From: Cupriavidus phytohabitans
GTDB lineage: Bacteria; Pseudomonadota; Gammaproteobacteria; Burkholderiales; Burkholderiaceae
Direction of reading: 5' to 3'
Length of the DNA: 64,000 nucleotides
NCBI RefSeq assembly: GCF_000426345.1
Contig: NZ_AUFE01000015.1
Span: 1-64,000, forward strand
Shown here: positions 17,410 to 26,480 of the stretch, piece by piece
Numbering within the stretch: the first letter of the stretch is position 1
Layout of the letters: each line of letters starts with the position of its first letter
The notes under the pieces: model-generated
What the model was told of the DNA's origin: nothing
Seen by the model: only the letters and a program-made list of their open reading frames with translations
Database searches by the model: none
Translations under genes and position numbers: made by a program

Positions 17410-17440
17410 AAGGCCGCATTGCGCGGCCTTCTTTGCTTTG
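17410..17440 (+). terminator. Rho-independent terminator after lipoprotein gene
   Basis: AAGGCCGC (17410-17417) and GCGGCCTT (17423-17430) form a perfect eight-base-pair stem with loop ATTGC, followed by CTTTGCTTTG. It lies 60 bases after the lipoprotein stop and just before the convergent glycosyltransferase gene, which it can also serve. Confidence 0.7.
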
Positions 17441-17455
17441 CCGGACGGCCCGTGC

Positions 17456-18289
17456 TCAGCTCGGGTGCCGGGGCGCAGCCTTTCCGGCAAGCCGCAAGCG
17501 CCGCCACAGCAGCGCCGGCAGCCGCACCACGCATCCGGCCAGCAGCCGCAGGTGCATCCCGGTCAGCAGCAGGTTGTCACGCAGGTAGCGGAAGTGCGAG
17601 ACGCCGCCTTCGCCCCGTGCAAAGTAGCGGACCGGCGCGGCCACATTGATGGGGCGGACACCACGCCAGCACAGGCGGACCGCTGCCTCGGGATCGAAAT
17701 CGAAGCGCCGCATCCAGCGCGTTTCGCGCATCACCGCGCGCAGGGGCGCGATCGGGTAGACGCGGAAGCCGTAGAGAGAATCGCCGATCCCGGCCCATAG
17801 CGTCTCGACATCGGCCCAGAAATTGGACATGCGCCGCCAGTAGACCCGTTCGCGGGGCGCGCTGGCGTCAAATACCGGCCGGCCCAGCACCATCGCGTCC
17901 GGCTCGCGCTGCGAGATCGCCATGAACTCGCCGATCAGGTGGGCAGGGTGCTGGCCGTCCGCATCCATGACCAGCACATGGGTGAAACCCTCCGCCGCGG
18001 CGGCTTCGATGCCATGCAGCACGGCCGCGCCCTTGCCCTGGTTGCTGGGCAGCGTCAGCACGCGCAGCGCCGGGGCGGCACCCTCGGCCTCGGCTTGCAG
18101 CCAGCGATCGCTGCCGTCGGTGCTGCCGTCGACCACTACCCATACCGGCGTCCAGGCTGCGCGCGCGGCCTGCAGCGTGCCGTGCAGGCGCATGCCGGTG
18201 TTGTAGCTGGGGATCAGCACCAGGTGGGACCGCTGCGCCGCGTCGGCGCCCGCCGCCGGCACCAGGCGTGGCGTGGCATGCTCGGGCAT
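17456..18289 (-). CDS. Family 2 glycosyltransferase of the aryl-polyene-like locus
   Basis: A 277-residue GT-A enzyme. LVLIPSYNTG begins the nucleotide-sugar fold near residue 24. VVVDGSTDGSD follows, and the metal motif is VMDADGQHP near residue 110. The C-terminal part has basic/hydrophobic segments that could associate with the membrane (LLLTGMHLRLLAGCVVRLPALLWRRLRL). It lies 28 bases after the ACP gene on the same strand. Such glycosyltransferases occur in aryl-polyene loci, where they may decorate the lipid carrier; the sugar and acceptor are unknown. Confidence 0.83.
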   Translation of the reverse strand: MPEHATPRLVPAAGADAAQRSHLVLIPSYNTGMRLHGTLQAARAAWTPVWVVVDGSTDGSDRWLQAEAEGAAPALRVLTLPSNQGKGAAVLHGIEAAAAEGFTHVLVMDADGQHPAHLIGEFMAISQREPDAMVLGRPVFDASAPRERVYWRRMSNFWADVETLWAGIGDSLYGFRVYPIAPLRAVMRETRWMRRFDFDPEAAVRLCWRGVRPINVAAPVRYFARGEGGVSHFRYLRDNLLLTGMHLRLLAGCVVRLPALLWRRLRLAGKAAPRHPS

Positions 18290-18317
18290 GTCGCGCTCCG
18301 GATCCCGGGTGGCAGGC

Positions 18318-18578
18318 TCAGCTGGCGCGCTGCGCCGCGACGTAGGCAGCGAGGCTGCCGAGCGACGCGAAGATGGTCTTGTTGTCGGGATTGTCCGAAC
18401 GCAGTTCGACCCCGTACTTGCGCGACACCAGCAGGGCGATCTCCAGGATGTCGATGGAGTCCAGCCCGAAGCCTTCGCCGTAAAGCGGCGTGTCGGCGGT
18501 GACGTCTTCCAGTCGCAGCTCTGCGATGTCGAGTTCGTCGATGATCAGGCGGGCGAGTTCGGTTTCGAGTTCGGTCAT
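18318..18578 (-). CDS. Acyl carrier protein of the aryl-polyene-like locus
   Basis: An 86-residue acidic ACP with the phosphopantetheine site Ser41 in GEGFGLDSIDILEIA. The start at 18578 (MTELETELARLI) fits the family; upstream in-frame residues are dropped. It heads the short minus-strand unit with the glycosyltransferase and is divergent from the biosynthetic operon. It is the only ACP visible, whereas described aryl-polyene loci usually carry two. A dedicated phosphopantetheinyl transferase is not seen in the window. Confidence 0.88.
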   Translation of the reverse strand: MTELETELARLIIDELDIAELRLEDVTADTPLYGEGFGLDSIDILEIALLVSRKYGVELRSDNPDNKTIFASLGSLAAYVAAQRAS

Positions 18579-18858
18579 GTTGCAACAGAGGGGCCGCCGC
18601 GGCACGCAGCCGGTCCGGATCGTCCCGGCGCGCCGTGGGGGCCAGCCGATGCTACCAAAGGCCCCGATGGCGGGCTACCCGAGAGAAGTTTGGTAACAAC
18701 ATCAACAGGGCTTTGGGGAATCCTGGCACCGCGTAGGAGGTCTTTTAAGGTATAAAGCGTTCGCTTCGGTAGCCTGGCACACTCGTGCGGCTTTTGAGTT
18801 TTGCCAATCTTGGGCCACCGATTGAAGTGCCGTTTGCCATACATGATAACGACTAACG

Positions 18859-19647
18859 ATGTCCTCGAGCCAATCTTCCTTCCCCCACGGCCGGTCCGCG
18901 CCGGACCAGCCGATCGCCAGGGCCGCTACGCCGCAGGCAACCCCTTTGGTGGCCGGCCGGGGATGGATGTTCGGGGTCGCCGGGTTCGTCGCCTATGAAT
19001 GCGCGCTGCATTATGCCGCCCATCGGGCAGGAGCCGAAGTCGCCGCATTGTTTCTTGGCGCCCTTCCGTTCGTTGCGATCGGTTTCCTGACGGCATTGCG
19101 CACAGCCGGCCGCAAACCAGCGCTGTTCGCACTGTTTGCGGCATGCGCAGCGCTCTGGCTCTGGCGTACGCCGCTGTCGCACCATTTCGGCTGGACTTAT
19201 CTGATGCAGCATGCCGGCGTCAACGTTGCCCTCGGCCTGATGTTCGGCCTGACGCTGCGTGCCGGCCGCACGCCGCTGTGCGCGCAGATCGCCGCCGCGC
19301 TGCACGGCGAACTGACGCCGTCGCACGCCCGCTATGCCAGGCGCGTAACGCAGGCCTGGACCCTGTTCTTCGCGGCCATGGCGGGCGTCTCGACGCTGCT
19401 GTTCGTGCTGGCACCGGTGGCGACATGGTCGAACTTCGCCAACCTTGGCACGCCCGTGCTGATCGCCGCGATGTTCGCTGCCGAAGCGGCATGCCGCCGC
19501 ATCGCCTTCCCCGGCATGCGCCACGGCGGCCTGCTCGATGCGGTGCACGGCTATCGCGCCGTGATGGCGGCGAGGGCGGCCCGGGCGGCCCGGGCCGCCA
19601 AGGCGACCGGGGCCGTGGCACCGGCGCGCGCCGGGATGCCGCGCTGA
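18859..19647 (+). CDS. Membrane protein of aryl-polyene loci (COG4648-like)
   Basis: A 262-residue integral membrane protein with five to six hydrophobic segments (for example ALFLGALPFVAIGFL, ALFALFAACAALWLW and TLFFAAMAGVSTLLFVLAPVA) and an Ala/Arg-rich C-terminal tail. Its order next to the AMP-ligase, and its length, match the conserved COG4648 membrane protein of aryl-polyene clusters, whose biochemical role is not established. It is the first gene of the plus-strand operon, and the AMP-ligase starts 19 bases after it. Confidence 0.72.
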   Translation: MSSSQSSFPHGRSAPDQPIARAATPQATPLVAGRGWMFGVAGFVAYECALHYAAHRAGAEVAALFLGALPFVAIGFLTALRTAGRKPALFALFAACAALWLWRTPLSHHFGWTYLMQHAGVNVALGLMFGLTLRAGRTPLCAQIAAALHGELTPSHARYARRVTQAWTLFFAAMAGVSTLLFVLAPVATWSNFANLGTPVLIAAMFAAEAACRRIAFPGMRHGGLLDAVHGYRAVMAARAARAARAAKATGAVAPARAGMPR

Positions 19648-19666
19648 GGCGCGCCGCGGTTCTGCC

Positions 19667-21382
19667 ATGACTGAGATTCCGCTCATCGCGCGCACCTCCC
19701 CTGGCGCCATCCTGGCCTGGGTACAGGGCCGGCCCGTCACCGTGCGCGAGTTCCTGGCCGACGTGAAGCTGCTGGCCGCCGCGATGCCGGCGGGGGGGCA
19801 CGTCTTCAACGCCTGCGCCGACCGCTACCACTTCACCGTAGGCCTGTGTGCCGCGCTGCTGCGCCGCAAGGCCACGCTGCTGCCGTCGTCGCAAACCCCC
19901 GAGACGGTGCGCCAGCTCAGTGCATTCGCCCCGGACGTGTTTTGCCTGCGGGACCAGCCGGCTCCGGCAATGGCAATGCCGGTGTTCGACTATCACCAGG
20001 GCGTCGTCGCCGCCGCGGATGCGAACGCATGCTCCGATGTGCCTTCGATTCCCGCCGACCGCGTCCTGGCCTACGTCTTCACCTCCGGCTCGACCGGCAC
20101 CCCGGTGCCGCACCGCAAGACCTGGGGGGCGATGGCCCGCGGCGCGCGTGCCGCGGCGCAACGGCTGGGCCTGTGCGACGGGCGCGCATGGACCCTGGTC
20201 GGCACGGTGCCGCCGCAGCATATGTTCGGTCTGGAGGCCACCGTCATGCTGGCGCTGCAGGGCGGCGCCGCGCTGGCGTCGGCGCCGGCGTTCTACCCGG
20301 CCGACGTCCGCGACGCACTGGCCACGGTGCCAGCACCGCGCGCGCTGGTCAGCTCGCCGGTACACCTGCGCACGCTGGTGCAGGCGGACATGGCCATGCC
20401 GGCCGCCGACCTGCTGTTGTGCGCCACGGCACCGCTCGGCCGCGAGCTCGCCGCCGCGGCGGAAGCCCTGTTCCACGGCCCGCTGCGTGAAATCTACGGC
20501 AGCACCGAGACCGGCCAGCTTGCCACCCGCCGCACCGCGCAGGAAGACCTCTGGACGCTGGTGCCCGGCGTCCGGCTGCAGCCGCGTACGGCGGACGGCG
20601 AAGCTGACTCCATGACCTGGGCCGAGGGCGGGCATATCGAGCAGCCGGTGGCGCTCGGCGATGCCATCGAACCGCTGGATGCCGGACACTTCCTGCTGCA
20701 CGGCCGCAAGGGCGACCTGCTCAATATCGCCGGCAAGCGCACCTCGCTGGCCTACCTTGACCACCAGCTCAATGCCATCGACGGCGTGCAGGACGGCGCC
20801 TTCTTCATGCCCGGCGACAGCCACGAAGGCGATGCACAGGGTCACGTGGTACGGCTGGTGGCAGTCGTCGTCGCGCCGGGCGTGACCTCGGCGGCGATCC
20901 TGCAGGCGCTGCGCGAACGCATCGACCCCGCCTTCCTGCCGCGCCCGCTGCTGTTCGCCGAACGCCTGCCGCGCAATGCCGCCGGCAAGCTGCCGCGCGA
21001 CGCGCTGGCGGCGCTGGTGGCGCAGTTGTCTGGCTCCCGCGACGGCGCCCCCGCGCTGCCCGCCTTTGTCATCGACGCCGGCCACCCCGCCATGGCCGGC
21101 CATTTCCCCGGCAATCCGATCGTGCCCGGCGTGGTGCTGCTCGACCACGCCCTGCTGGCGCTCGGATCCGCGCTGGGGCGGCCGCTGGTGCCCGCGCAGG
21201 CCGGGACGATCAAGTTCCTGAGCCCGGTGCGCCCAGGCGAGCGGGTGGAGATCGAGCACGCCGCCGAGCCGGCGACGGATGGCAGCGAACGCTTGCGCAT
21301 CACGCTGCGCAGCGGGGGACGCGAAGTGGCCAGCGGCACGCTGCAGCTGCGCGCCTCTGCAGCGGAGGGCGCGCCATGCTGA
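19667..21382 (+). CDS. Acyl-AMP ligase fused to hotdog-fold dehydratase
   Basis: A 571-residue two-domain protein. Residues about 1-455 form an adenylate-forming ligase: the P-loop is VFTSGSTGTPVPHRK near 140, IYGSTETGQ near 275, and the catalytic C-terminal Lys is in RNAAGKLPRD. The lysine of the usual P-loop tail (PKG) is replaced by PVPH. Residues about 465-571 form a FabZ/ApeI-like domain (DAGHPAMAGHFPGNPIVPG). Ligase and dehydratase domains correspond to ApeH and ApeI, which are separate proteins in some aryl-polyene loci. It should load an acyl or aryl starter onto ACP and dehydrate chain intermediates. Its end overlaps the acyltransferase start by seven bases. Confidence 0.83.
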   Translation: MTEIPLIARTSPGAILAWVQGRPVTVREFLADVKLLAAAMPAGGHVFNACADRYHFTVGLCAALLRRKATLLPSSQTPETVRQLSAFAPDVFCLRDQPAPAMAMPVFDYHQGVVAAADANACSDVPSIPADRVLAYVFTSGSTGTPVPHRKTWGAMARGARAAAQRLGLCDGRAWTLVGTVPPQHMFGLEATVMLALQGGAALASAPAFYPADVRDALATVPAPRALVSSPVHLRTLVQADMAMPAADLLLCATAPLGRELAAAAEALFHGPLREIYGSTETGQLATRRTAQEDLWTLVPGVRLQPRTADGEADSMTWAEGGHIEQPVALGDAIEPLDAGHFLLHGRKGDLLNIAGKRTSLAYLDHQLNAIDGVQDGAFFMPGDSHEGDAQGHVVRLVAVVVAPGVTSAAILQALRERIDPAFLPRPLLFAERLPRNAAGKLPRDALAALVAQLSGSRDGAPALPAFVIDAGHPAMAGHFPGNPIVPGVVLLDHALLALGSALGRPLVPAQAGTIKFLSPVRPGERVEIEHAAEPATDGSERLRITLRSGGREVASGTLQLRASAAEGAPC

Positions 21383-22353
21383 CCTGGCTGTGGAAACGGC
21401 AGGCGCCGGTGCAGGCCACGGACTGGTCCCGGCGCAAGGAGCGCAGCAACATCCCGCTGCTGCGCGTCATGACGTGGATCTCGCTGGCGCTGGGACGTCC
21501 GGCCGGGCGCGTGGTGCTGCGCCTGATCGCGGCCTATTTCACGCTGTTCTCGCCGGCGGCGCGCCATGCCTCGCGCGCCTACTTGGACCGCGCGCTGGGC
21601 CGCGAGGCGAACTGGATCGACGGCTACCGGCATGTATTCACCTTTGCCTCGACCATCCACGACCGCATCTACCTGCTCAACGGCCGCTTCGACCTGTTCG
21701 ACATCCGCCTCCATGGCGAAGGCCTGCTCGAAGCCGCCATGGCGCGCGGCCGCGGTGCGATCCTGCTGGGCGCGCACCTTGGCAGCTTCGAGGTCGTGCG
21801 CGCGCTCGGCCGGCAGCATCCGGACATGGAGGTCGCCATCACCATGTACGAGGAAAACGCGCACAAGCTCAACGACGTGCTGCAGTCGATCAACCCCGCC
21901 ATGCGCCAGGACGTGATCGCGCTGGGCCGCTTCGACACCATGCTGCGCGTGCGCGACTACCTCGACCGAGGCTACATGATCGGCATGCTGGCCGACCGCA
22001 CCTTGTCGCAGCGCGCCACCGATCCGGTGCAGCAATGCGACTTCCTCGGCGCGCCCACCGGCTTCCCGACCGGGCCACTGCGCATGGCCGCCATGCTGCG
22101 CCGGCCGGTGTTCTTCATCACCGGGCTGTATCGCGGCGGCAACCGCTACGATGTCCATTTCGTGCCGCTGGCGGATTTCTCGCAAACCGCGCGCGGCCAG
22201 CGCGAAGCCGCGGTGCAGTCGGCACTCGACGGTTATGTGCGCCTGCTGGAGAAATTCAGCCGCAAGGCGCCATACAACTGGTTTAATTTCTATGACTTCT
22301 GGCACGCCGGCCCGCCGCTGTCGGAGCAGCCGCCGCCGGGCAACGAGCCATGA
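21376..22353 (+). CDS. LpxL/HtrB-like acyltransferase
   Basis: A 325-residue lysophospholipid-acyltransferase-type protein of the COG4261 sort. The catalytic HX4E motif is in GAHLGSFEVVRALG near residue 135, and GYMIGMLADRTL and FPTGPLRMAAMLRRPVF follow. An N-terminal hydrophobic part suggests inner-membrane association. It probably transfers the completed polyene acyl chain onto a glycerolipid-like carrier. The start codon lies inside the end of the AMP-ligase gene and its own end overlaps the LolA-like gene (ATGA), so the operon is tightly coupled. Confidence 0.85.
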   Translation: MLTWLWKRQAPVQATDWSRRKERSNIPLLRVMTWISLALGRPAGRVVLRLIAAYFTLFSPAARHASRAYLDRALGREANWIDGYRHVFTFASTIHDRIYLLNGRFDLFDIRLHGEGLLEAAMARGRGAILLGAHLGSFEVVRALGRQHPDMEVAITMYEENAHKLNDVLQSINPAMRQDVIALGRFDTMLRVRDYLDRGYMIGMLADRTLSQRATDPVQQCDFLGAPTGFPTGPLRMAAMLRRPVFFITGLYRGGNRYDVHFVPLADFSQTARGQREAAVQSALDGYVRLLEKFSRKAPYNWFNFYDFWHAGPPLSEQPPPGNEP

Positions 22354-23054
22354 GCCCATTGAGCGTCTTGAGCGTTTTGAAAGCCTTCGATCCTGACCCG
22401 ATCTTTTCCGCCAGGCGCGCCGGGCCCGCCCAGCTCATTCTCCGCGCGCTGCTGCCGTGGCTGCTGGCAGGCGCCGCGTTCGGCATCGCGATAGCGGGCA
22501 ACGCCGCCGCCCAGTCCGTGCCTGCCACGCGCCAGGCCGCGCCCGCCTTCGGCGTCGACCAACTGATGTCCACGCTGGCGCAGCGCAAATCTGGCCGGGT
22601 CCGCTTCACCGAGACCAAGTACCTGGCGATGCTGGCCAGGCCGGTGCAGTCTTCCGGCGAACTGGTCTTTACCGCGCCCGACCACCTGGAGAAGCGCACC
22701 GTATCGCCCAAGGCCGAGAGCATGGTGCTCGACGGCGACATGATGACGGTGGAGCGCGACGGCAAGCGCTTCACCATGCCGCTGCAGAACTACCCCGAGC
22801 TGGCGGCCTTTATCGAGAGCATCCGCGGCACGCTTGCCGGCAACCGCCATACGCTCGAGCGCTACTACAAGCTCGGCCTCGAAGGCCGCGCCAGCCGCTG
22901 GACGCTGACGCTGACGCCGGCGGACTCGCGCATGGCGGCGGTGGTCAGCCAGGTGCGCATCGATGGCCGCCAGGATGCGCTGGACCGCGTCGAGATCCGC
23001 CAGGCCGACGGCGACCGCTCCGTCATGACGATCCGCCCCGCCGGCCACCCATGA
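22350..23054 (+). CDS. LolA-like outer-membrane lipoprotein carrier
   Basis: A 234-residue protein. A hydrophobic signal segment lies about residues 28-54 (LPWLLAGAAFGIAIAGNAAAQ), preceded by a rather long N-region. The mature part follows LolA-like features: FGVDQLMSTLAQRKSGRVRFTETKYLAML and SSGELVFTAPDHLEKRTV. It is thought to carry the lipid-linked polyene across the periplasm. It overlaps both neighbours by four bases, lying between the acyltransferase and the MMPL exporter. Confidence 0.82.
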   Translation: MSPLSVLSVLKAFDPDPIFSARRAGPAQLILRALLPWLLAGAAFGIAIAGNAAAQSVPATRQAAPAFGVDQLMSTLAQRKSGRVRFTETKYLAMLARPVQSSGELVFTAPDHLEKRTVSPKAESMVLDGDMMTVERDGKRFTMPLQNYPELAAFIESIRGTLAGNRHTLERYYKLGLEGRASRWTLTLTPADSRMAAVVSQVRIDGRQDALDRVEIRQADGDRSVMTIRPAGHP

Positions 23055-25549
23055 GCGCAGCCCCCCGTACGCCGCCCCCCTCGCCCCCCTTGCCCCCCTC
23101 GCCCCCCTCGCCCCCGCGGCGCTTTACCCTGCCCGGCGCGCGCCTGGCGCTTGCGCTGTGGCTGGTCGCGCTGCTGGCGTGTGCGGCGGTGATCAGCCGC
23201 ACCAGCTTCACCGCCGACCTGTCCGCCTTCCTGCCGCGGCTGCCCAGTGCCGAACAGCAGTTGCTGGTCAGCCAGCTGCGCGACGGGCTGGTATCGCGGC
23301 TGATCCTGGTCGGCATCGAAGGCGGCGACGCCGATGGCCGCGCCGCGGTCTCGCGCGCGATGGCGGCGCAGTTGCGGCGCGATCCGCGCTTCACCGCGAT
23401 CCAGAACGGCGAGCCGCTGAACCAGGACGCCGACCGGAAGTACGTCTACGGACACCGCTACCTGCTCAGCCCCACCGTCACGCCGGAGCGCTTCAGCGAG
23501 CACGGACTGGCGCGCGCCGTGAACGACTCGTTCGAGCTGCTGGCCTCGTCGGCCGGCCTCTTCACCAAGGCACTGCTGCCACGCGACCCCACCGGCGAAG
23601 TCGCGGCGATGCTGACGCAGCTCGACGCCGGCCAGCGCCCCCCGCTGCATGCCGGCGCCTGGGCCTCGCGCGACGGCAAGCGCGCGGTGCTGCTGGCGCA
23701 GAGCGCGGCCGCGGGTTCGGATACCGACGCGCAGGCGCAGGCCATCGGCGCAATCCGCGATGCCTTTGCCAGTGCCGCGGCGAACGGCCCCTACCAGCTC
23801 GCCATGACCGGGCCCGGCGTCTTCTCCGTCAAGTCGCGCGACACCATCCGGCACGACGTCGAGCGCTTGTCGACCATCGGCGTGGCCATCATCGTCACGC
23901 TGCTGCTGGTGGTCTACCGCTCGGTGCCGCTGCTGGTGCTGGGACTGGTGCCGGTAATTAGCGGCGCGCTGGCCGGCATCGCGGCGGTGAGCCTGGGTTT
24001 CGGCGGCACCGTGCACGGGCTGACGCTGGGTTTCGGCACCACGCTGATTGGCGAGGCGGTCGACTATTCGATCTACCTGTTCGTGCAGTCGGCGCAATAC
24101 ACGCGCAACGGACAGCGCGACAACCGCGCCTGGCTGGGTGGGTTCTGGCCCACGGTGCGGCTGGGCGTGCTGACCTCGGTCTGCGGTTTTGCCTCGCTGC
24201 TGCTGTCGGGCTTTCCCGGGCTCGCGCAACTCGGCTTGTACTCGATCGCCGGGCTCGCAACGGCGGCGCTGGTGACGCGCTTCGTGCTGCCGCAACTGGT
24301 GCCTGCCACGCTGCACCTGCGCGACGTAACGCCGCTGGGACGCCGCCTGGCGTGGCTGGCCGACCGCGCGCGCCGGCTGCGCTGGCTGGTGCTGTTGCTG
24401 GTGGTCGCCGCAAGCGCCGTGCTGGCGACGCATCGCGGCACGCTGTGGGGCCGCGAGCTGGCCGCGCTGAGCCCGGTGCCCGCGAGCGAGCAGGACCTCG
24501 ACGCCTCGCTGCGCGCGGACCTTGGCGCGCCCGACGTGCGCTTCCTGGTAGTGCTGTCCGGCCCCGATCAGGAGAGCGTGCTGCAGGGCGCCGAGCGCGT
24601 GGCCCACGAACTCGACCCGCTGGTGGCGCAGAACTTCATCGGTGGCTATGAAAGCCCCGCGCGCTACCTGCCCAGCGACGCCACCCAGCGCGCGCGCCAG
24701 GCCAGCCTGCCGCCGCCCGCCGAGCTGGCGCAGCGGCTGCGCGCGGCCGTCGCCAGCCAGCCGGTGCGGGCCGACCTGTTCGCACCGTTCCTGGCCGAAG
24801 CCGAGCAGGCTCGCACCGGCCCGCTGCTGCGGCGCGAAGACCTGCGCGGGACCTCGATGGCACTGGCGGTCGATGCGCTGCTGACGCAGCGCGACGGGCG
24901 CTGGAGCGCGACGCTGCCGCTGCGGGCTCCTGCCACAGCGAACGCCGCGCATGCCGGCGACGGCGTCGACAGCGCCGCGGTGCGCGCCGCGGTCGCCCGC
25001 GCCGATGTGCCCGATACGCTTTTCGTCGACCTCAAGGGCGAGTCCGACCGCCTCTATGCCGGCTACCTGCGCGAAGCGCTGCTGTTGTCGCTGGCTGGCC
25101 TGCTGGCCATCGTGGCGCTCCTGGCGATCACGCTGCGCTCGCCGCGCCGCGTGGCGGCCACGGTACTGCCGCTGGCCGCCGCCGCGGTGGTCGTGCTGGG
25201 CGGACTGGCCGCCCTGGGACAGCCGCTGACGCTGCTGCACCTGGTGGGCCTGTTGCTGCTGGTGGCAGTAGGCTCGAACTACGCGTTATTCTTCAATGGC
25301 GCGGCAGCGGGCCAGCCCGGCGCGGCCAATTCCCCGCACACGCTGGTCTCCCTGCTGCTCGCCAACCTGACAACGGTGGCCGCCTTCGGGCTGCTGGCGC
25401 TGTCGAGCCTGCCATTGCTGCGGGCGTTCGGCCTGACGGTCGGCCCCGGCGCCATCCTGGCGCTGTGGTTCTCTGCGATCCTGGCGCGGCCCGCGGCCGC
25501 CCCGAATGCCGGGAATGCCGCGACCGGACCGGACCGGAGTACGACATGA
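23051..25549 (+). CDS. MMPL/RND-type exporter of the aryl-polyene-like locus
   Basis: An 832-residue membrane protein with two RND-like halves, each with one N-terminal helix, a large periplasmic loop and about five helices. GFGTTLIGEAVDYSIYLFVQSAQ in the first half and LLLLVAVGSNYALFFNG in the second are the characteristic transmembrane motifs. The N-terminus is an odd Pro-Ser run (PPPSPPLPPSPPSPP) encoded by a C-rich slippage-prone repeat about 23068-23120. The start at 23051 overlaps the LolA-like stop by four bases; an in-frame extension upstream is rejected. It should lift the polyene lipid out of the inner membrane for the LolA-like partner. Confidence 0.86.
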   Translation: MSAAPRTPPPSPPLPPSPPSPPRRFTLPGARLALALWLVALLACAAVISRTSFTADLSAFLPRLPSAEQQLLVSQLRDGLVSRLILVGIEGGDADGRAAVSRAMAAQLRRDPRFTAIQNGEPLNQDADRKYVYGHRYLLSPTVTPERFSEHGLARAVNDSFELLASSAGLFTKALLPRDPTGEVAAMLTQLDAGQRPPLHAGAWASRDGKRAVLLAQSAAAGSDTDAQAQAIGAIRDAFASAAANGPYQLAMTGPGVFSVKSRDTIRHDVERLSTIGVAIIVTLLLVVYRSVPLLVLGLVPVISGALAGIAAVSLGFGGTVHGLTLGFGTTLIGEAVDYSIYLFVQSAQYTRNGQRDNRAWLGGFWPTVRLGVLTSVCGFASLLLSGFPGLAQLGLYSIAGLATAALVTRFVLPQLVPATLHLRDVTPLGRRLAWLADRARRLRWLVLLLVVAASAVLATHRGTLWGRELAALSPVPASEQDLDASLRADLGAPDVRFLVVLSGPDQESVLQGAERVAHELDPLVAQNFIGGYESPARYLPSDATQRARQASLPPPAELAQRLRAAVASQPVRADLFAPFLAEAEQARTGPLLRREDLRGTSMALAVDALLTQRDGRWSATLPLRAPATANAAHAGDGVDSAAVRAAVARADVPDTLFVDLKGESDRLYAGYLREALLLSLAGLLAIVALLAITLRSPRRVAATVLPLAAAAVVVLGGLAALGQPLTLLHLVGLLLLVAVGSNYALFFNGAAAGQPGAANSPHTLVSLLLANLTTVAAFGLLALSSLPLLRAFGLTVGPGAILALWFSAILARPAAAPNAGNAATGPDRSTT

Positions 25550-26430
25550 ACCGCTTTTCCGCATCCGGCGGCGCCTGGCACGACACACCGCCAAGCCGCC
25601 GGTGGCGCCCCAGCCCGCTGCTGTACGGCGCGGCCGCGGTCCACGTGGCCGGCATCGGCGCCATGTTCACGCATCCCGGCAGCATGGTCCCGGCACTGGC
25701 AGGCATTGCCGCCACCCATGCGGCCATGTGCGCCGGCGGCTTGTGGCCGCGCAGCACGTGGCTGGGGCCCAACCTGCTGCGGCTGCCGCCGTCCGCGCTG
25801 GATTGCGTAGCGCTGACCTTCGACGATGGCCCCAATCCGGCGCTGACGCCGCGCGTGCTCGACCTGCTCGACCAGCACGGCGCGCGCGCCACCTTCTTCT
25901 GCGTCGGCGAGCGCGCCGCGGCGCATCCGGCGCTGGTGCGCGAGATCGTGCGCCGCGGCCATGCGGTGGAAAACCACAGCATGCATCACCGGCTGCATTT
26001 CTCCCTTTTCGGACCGGGCCGGATGCTGCGCGACATCAGCGCGGCGCAGCAGGTGCTGAGCGACATCACCGGGCAGGCGCCGCGCTTCTTCCGCGCGCCG
26101 GCCGGGCTGCGCAACCCGTTCCTGGAACCGGTGCTGTGCCGCCTAGGGCTCCACCTGGCGGCGTGGACGCGGCGCGGCTTCGATACCCGCTCCGGCGACA
26201 TCGCGGCGCGCGTGGCGCAGCGCCTGACCGGCAAGCTCGCGGGCCGCGACATCCTGCTGCTGCATGACGGCAATCCCGGCGTCGATCCGGCCGGCAATCC
26301 GCACTGCACGACGGTGCTGCCGGACCTGCTTGCCGCCATCAACCGGGCCGGGCTGCGATGCGTGACGTTGCGCGCGGCGGTGGAATCAGGGCATGCCGAC
26401 AGCCGTACAGGACAGTCGCCGACAAACTGA
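25546..26430 (+). CDS. Polysaccharide deacetylase family protein
   Basis: A 294-residue NodB-fold enzyme with two hydrophobic segments near residues 27-60 that probably anchor it. The NodB motifs are LTFDDGPNP (catalytic Asp and metal Asp), ENHSMHH (metal His), FFRAPAGLRN and LLLHDGN. It should remove an N- or O-acetyl group from a sugar on the periplasmic face. It overlaps the MMPL gene by four bases, so it belongs to the operon. With the glycosyltransferase at the left edge, it suggests a deacetylated sugar on the polyene lipid. Confidence 0.83.
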   Translation: MNRFSASGGAWHDTPPSRRWRPSPLLYGAAAVHVAGIGAMFTHPGSMVPALAGIAATHAAMCAGGLWPRSTWLGPNLLRLPPSALDCVALTFDDGPNPALTPRVLDLLDQHGARATFFCVGERAAAHPALVREIVRRGHAVENHSMHHRLHFSLFGPGRMLRDISAAQQVLSDITGQAPRFFRAPAGLRNPFLEPVLCRLGLHLAAWTRRGFDTRSGDIAARVAQRLTGKLAGRDILLLHDGNPGVDPAGNPHCTTVLPDLLAAINRAGLRCVTLRAAVESGHADSRTGQSPTN

Positions 26431-26480
26431 CCGGCCCCGGCTTGTTACAATTGGCCCATCCCCAGGAATCGCGCAAAGCC

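Noticed and set aside
22865-25240. A 791-codon minus-strand frame opposite the MMPL gene
   Set aside because: Low-complexity Gln/Arg composition with no motifs; the plus-strand MMPL frame is clear and coupled to its neighbours.
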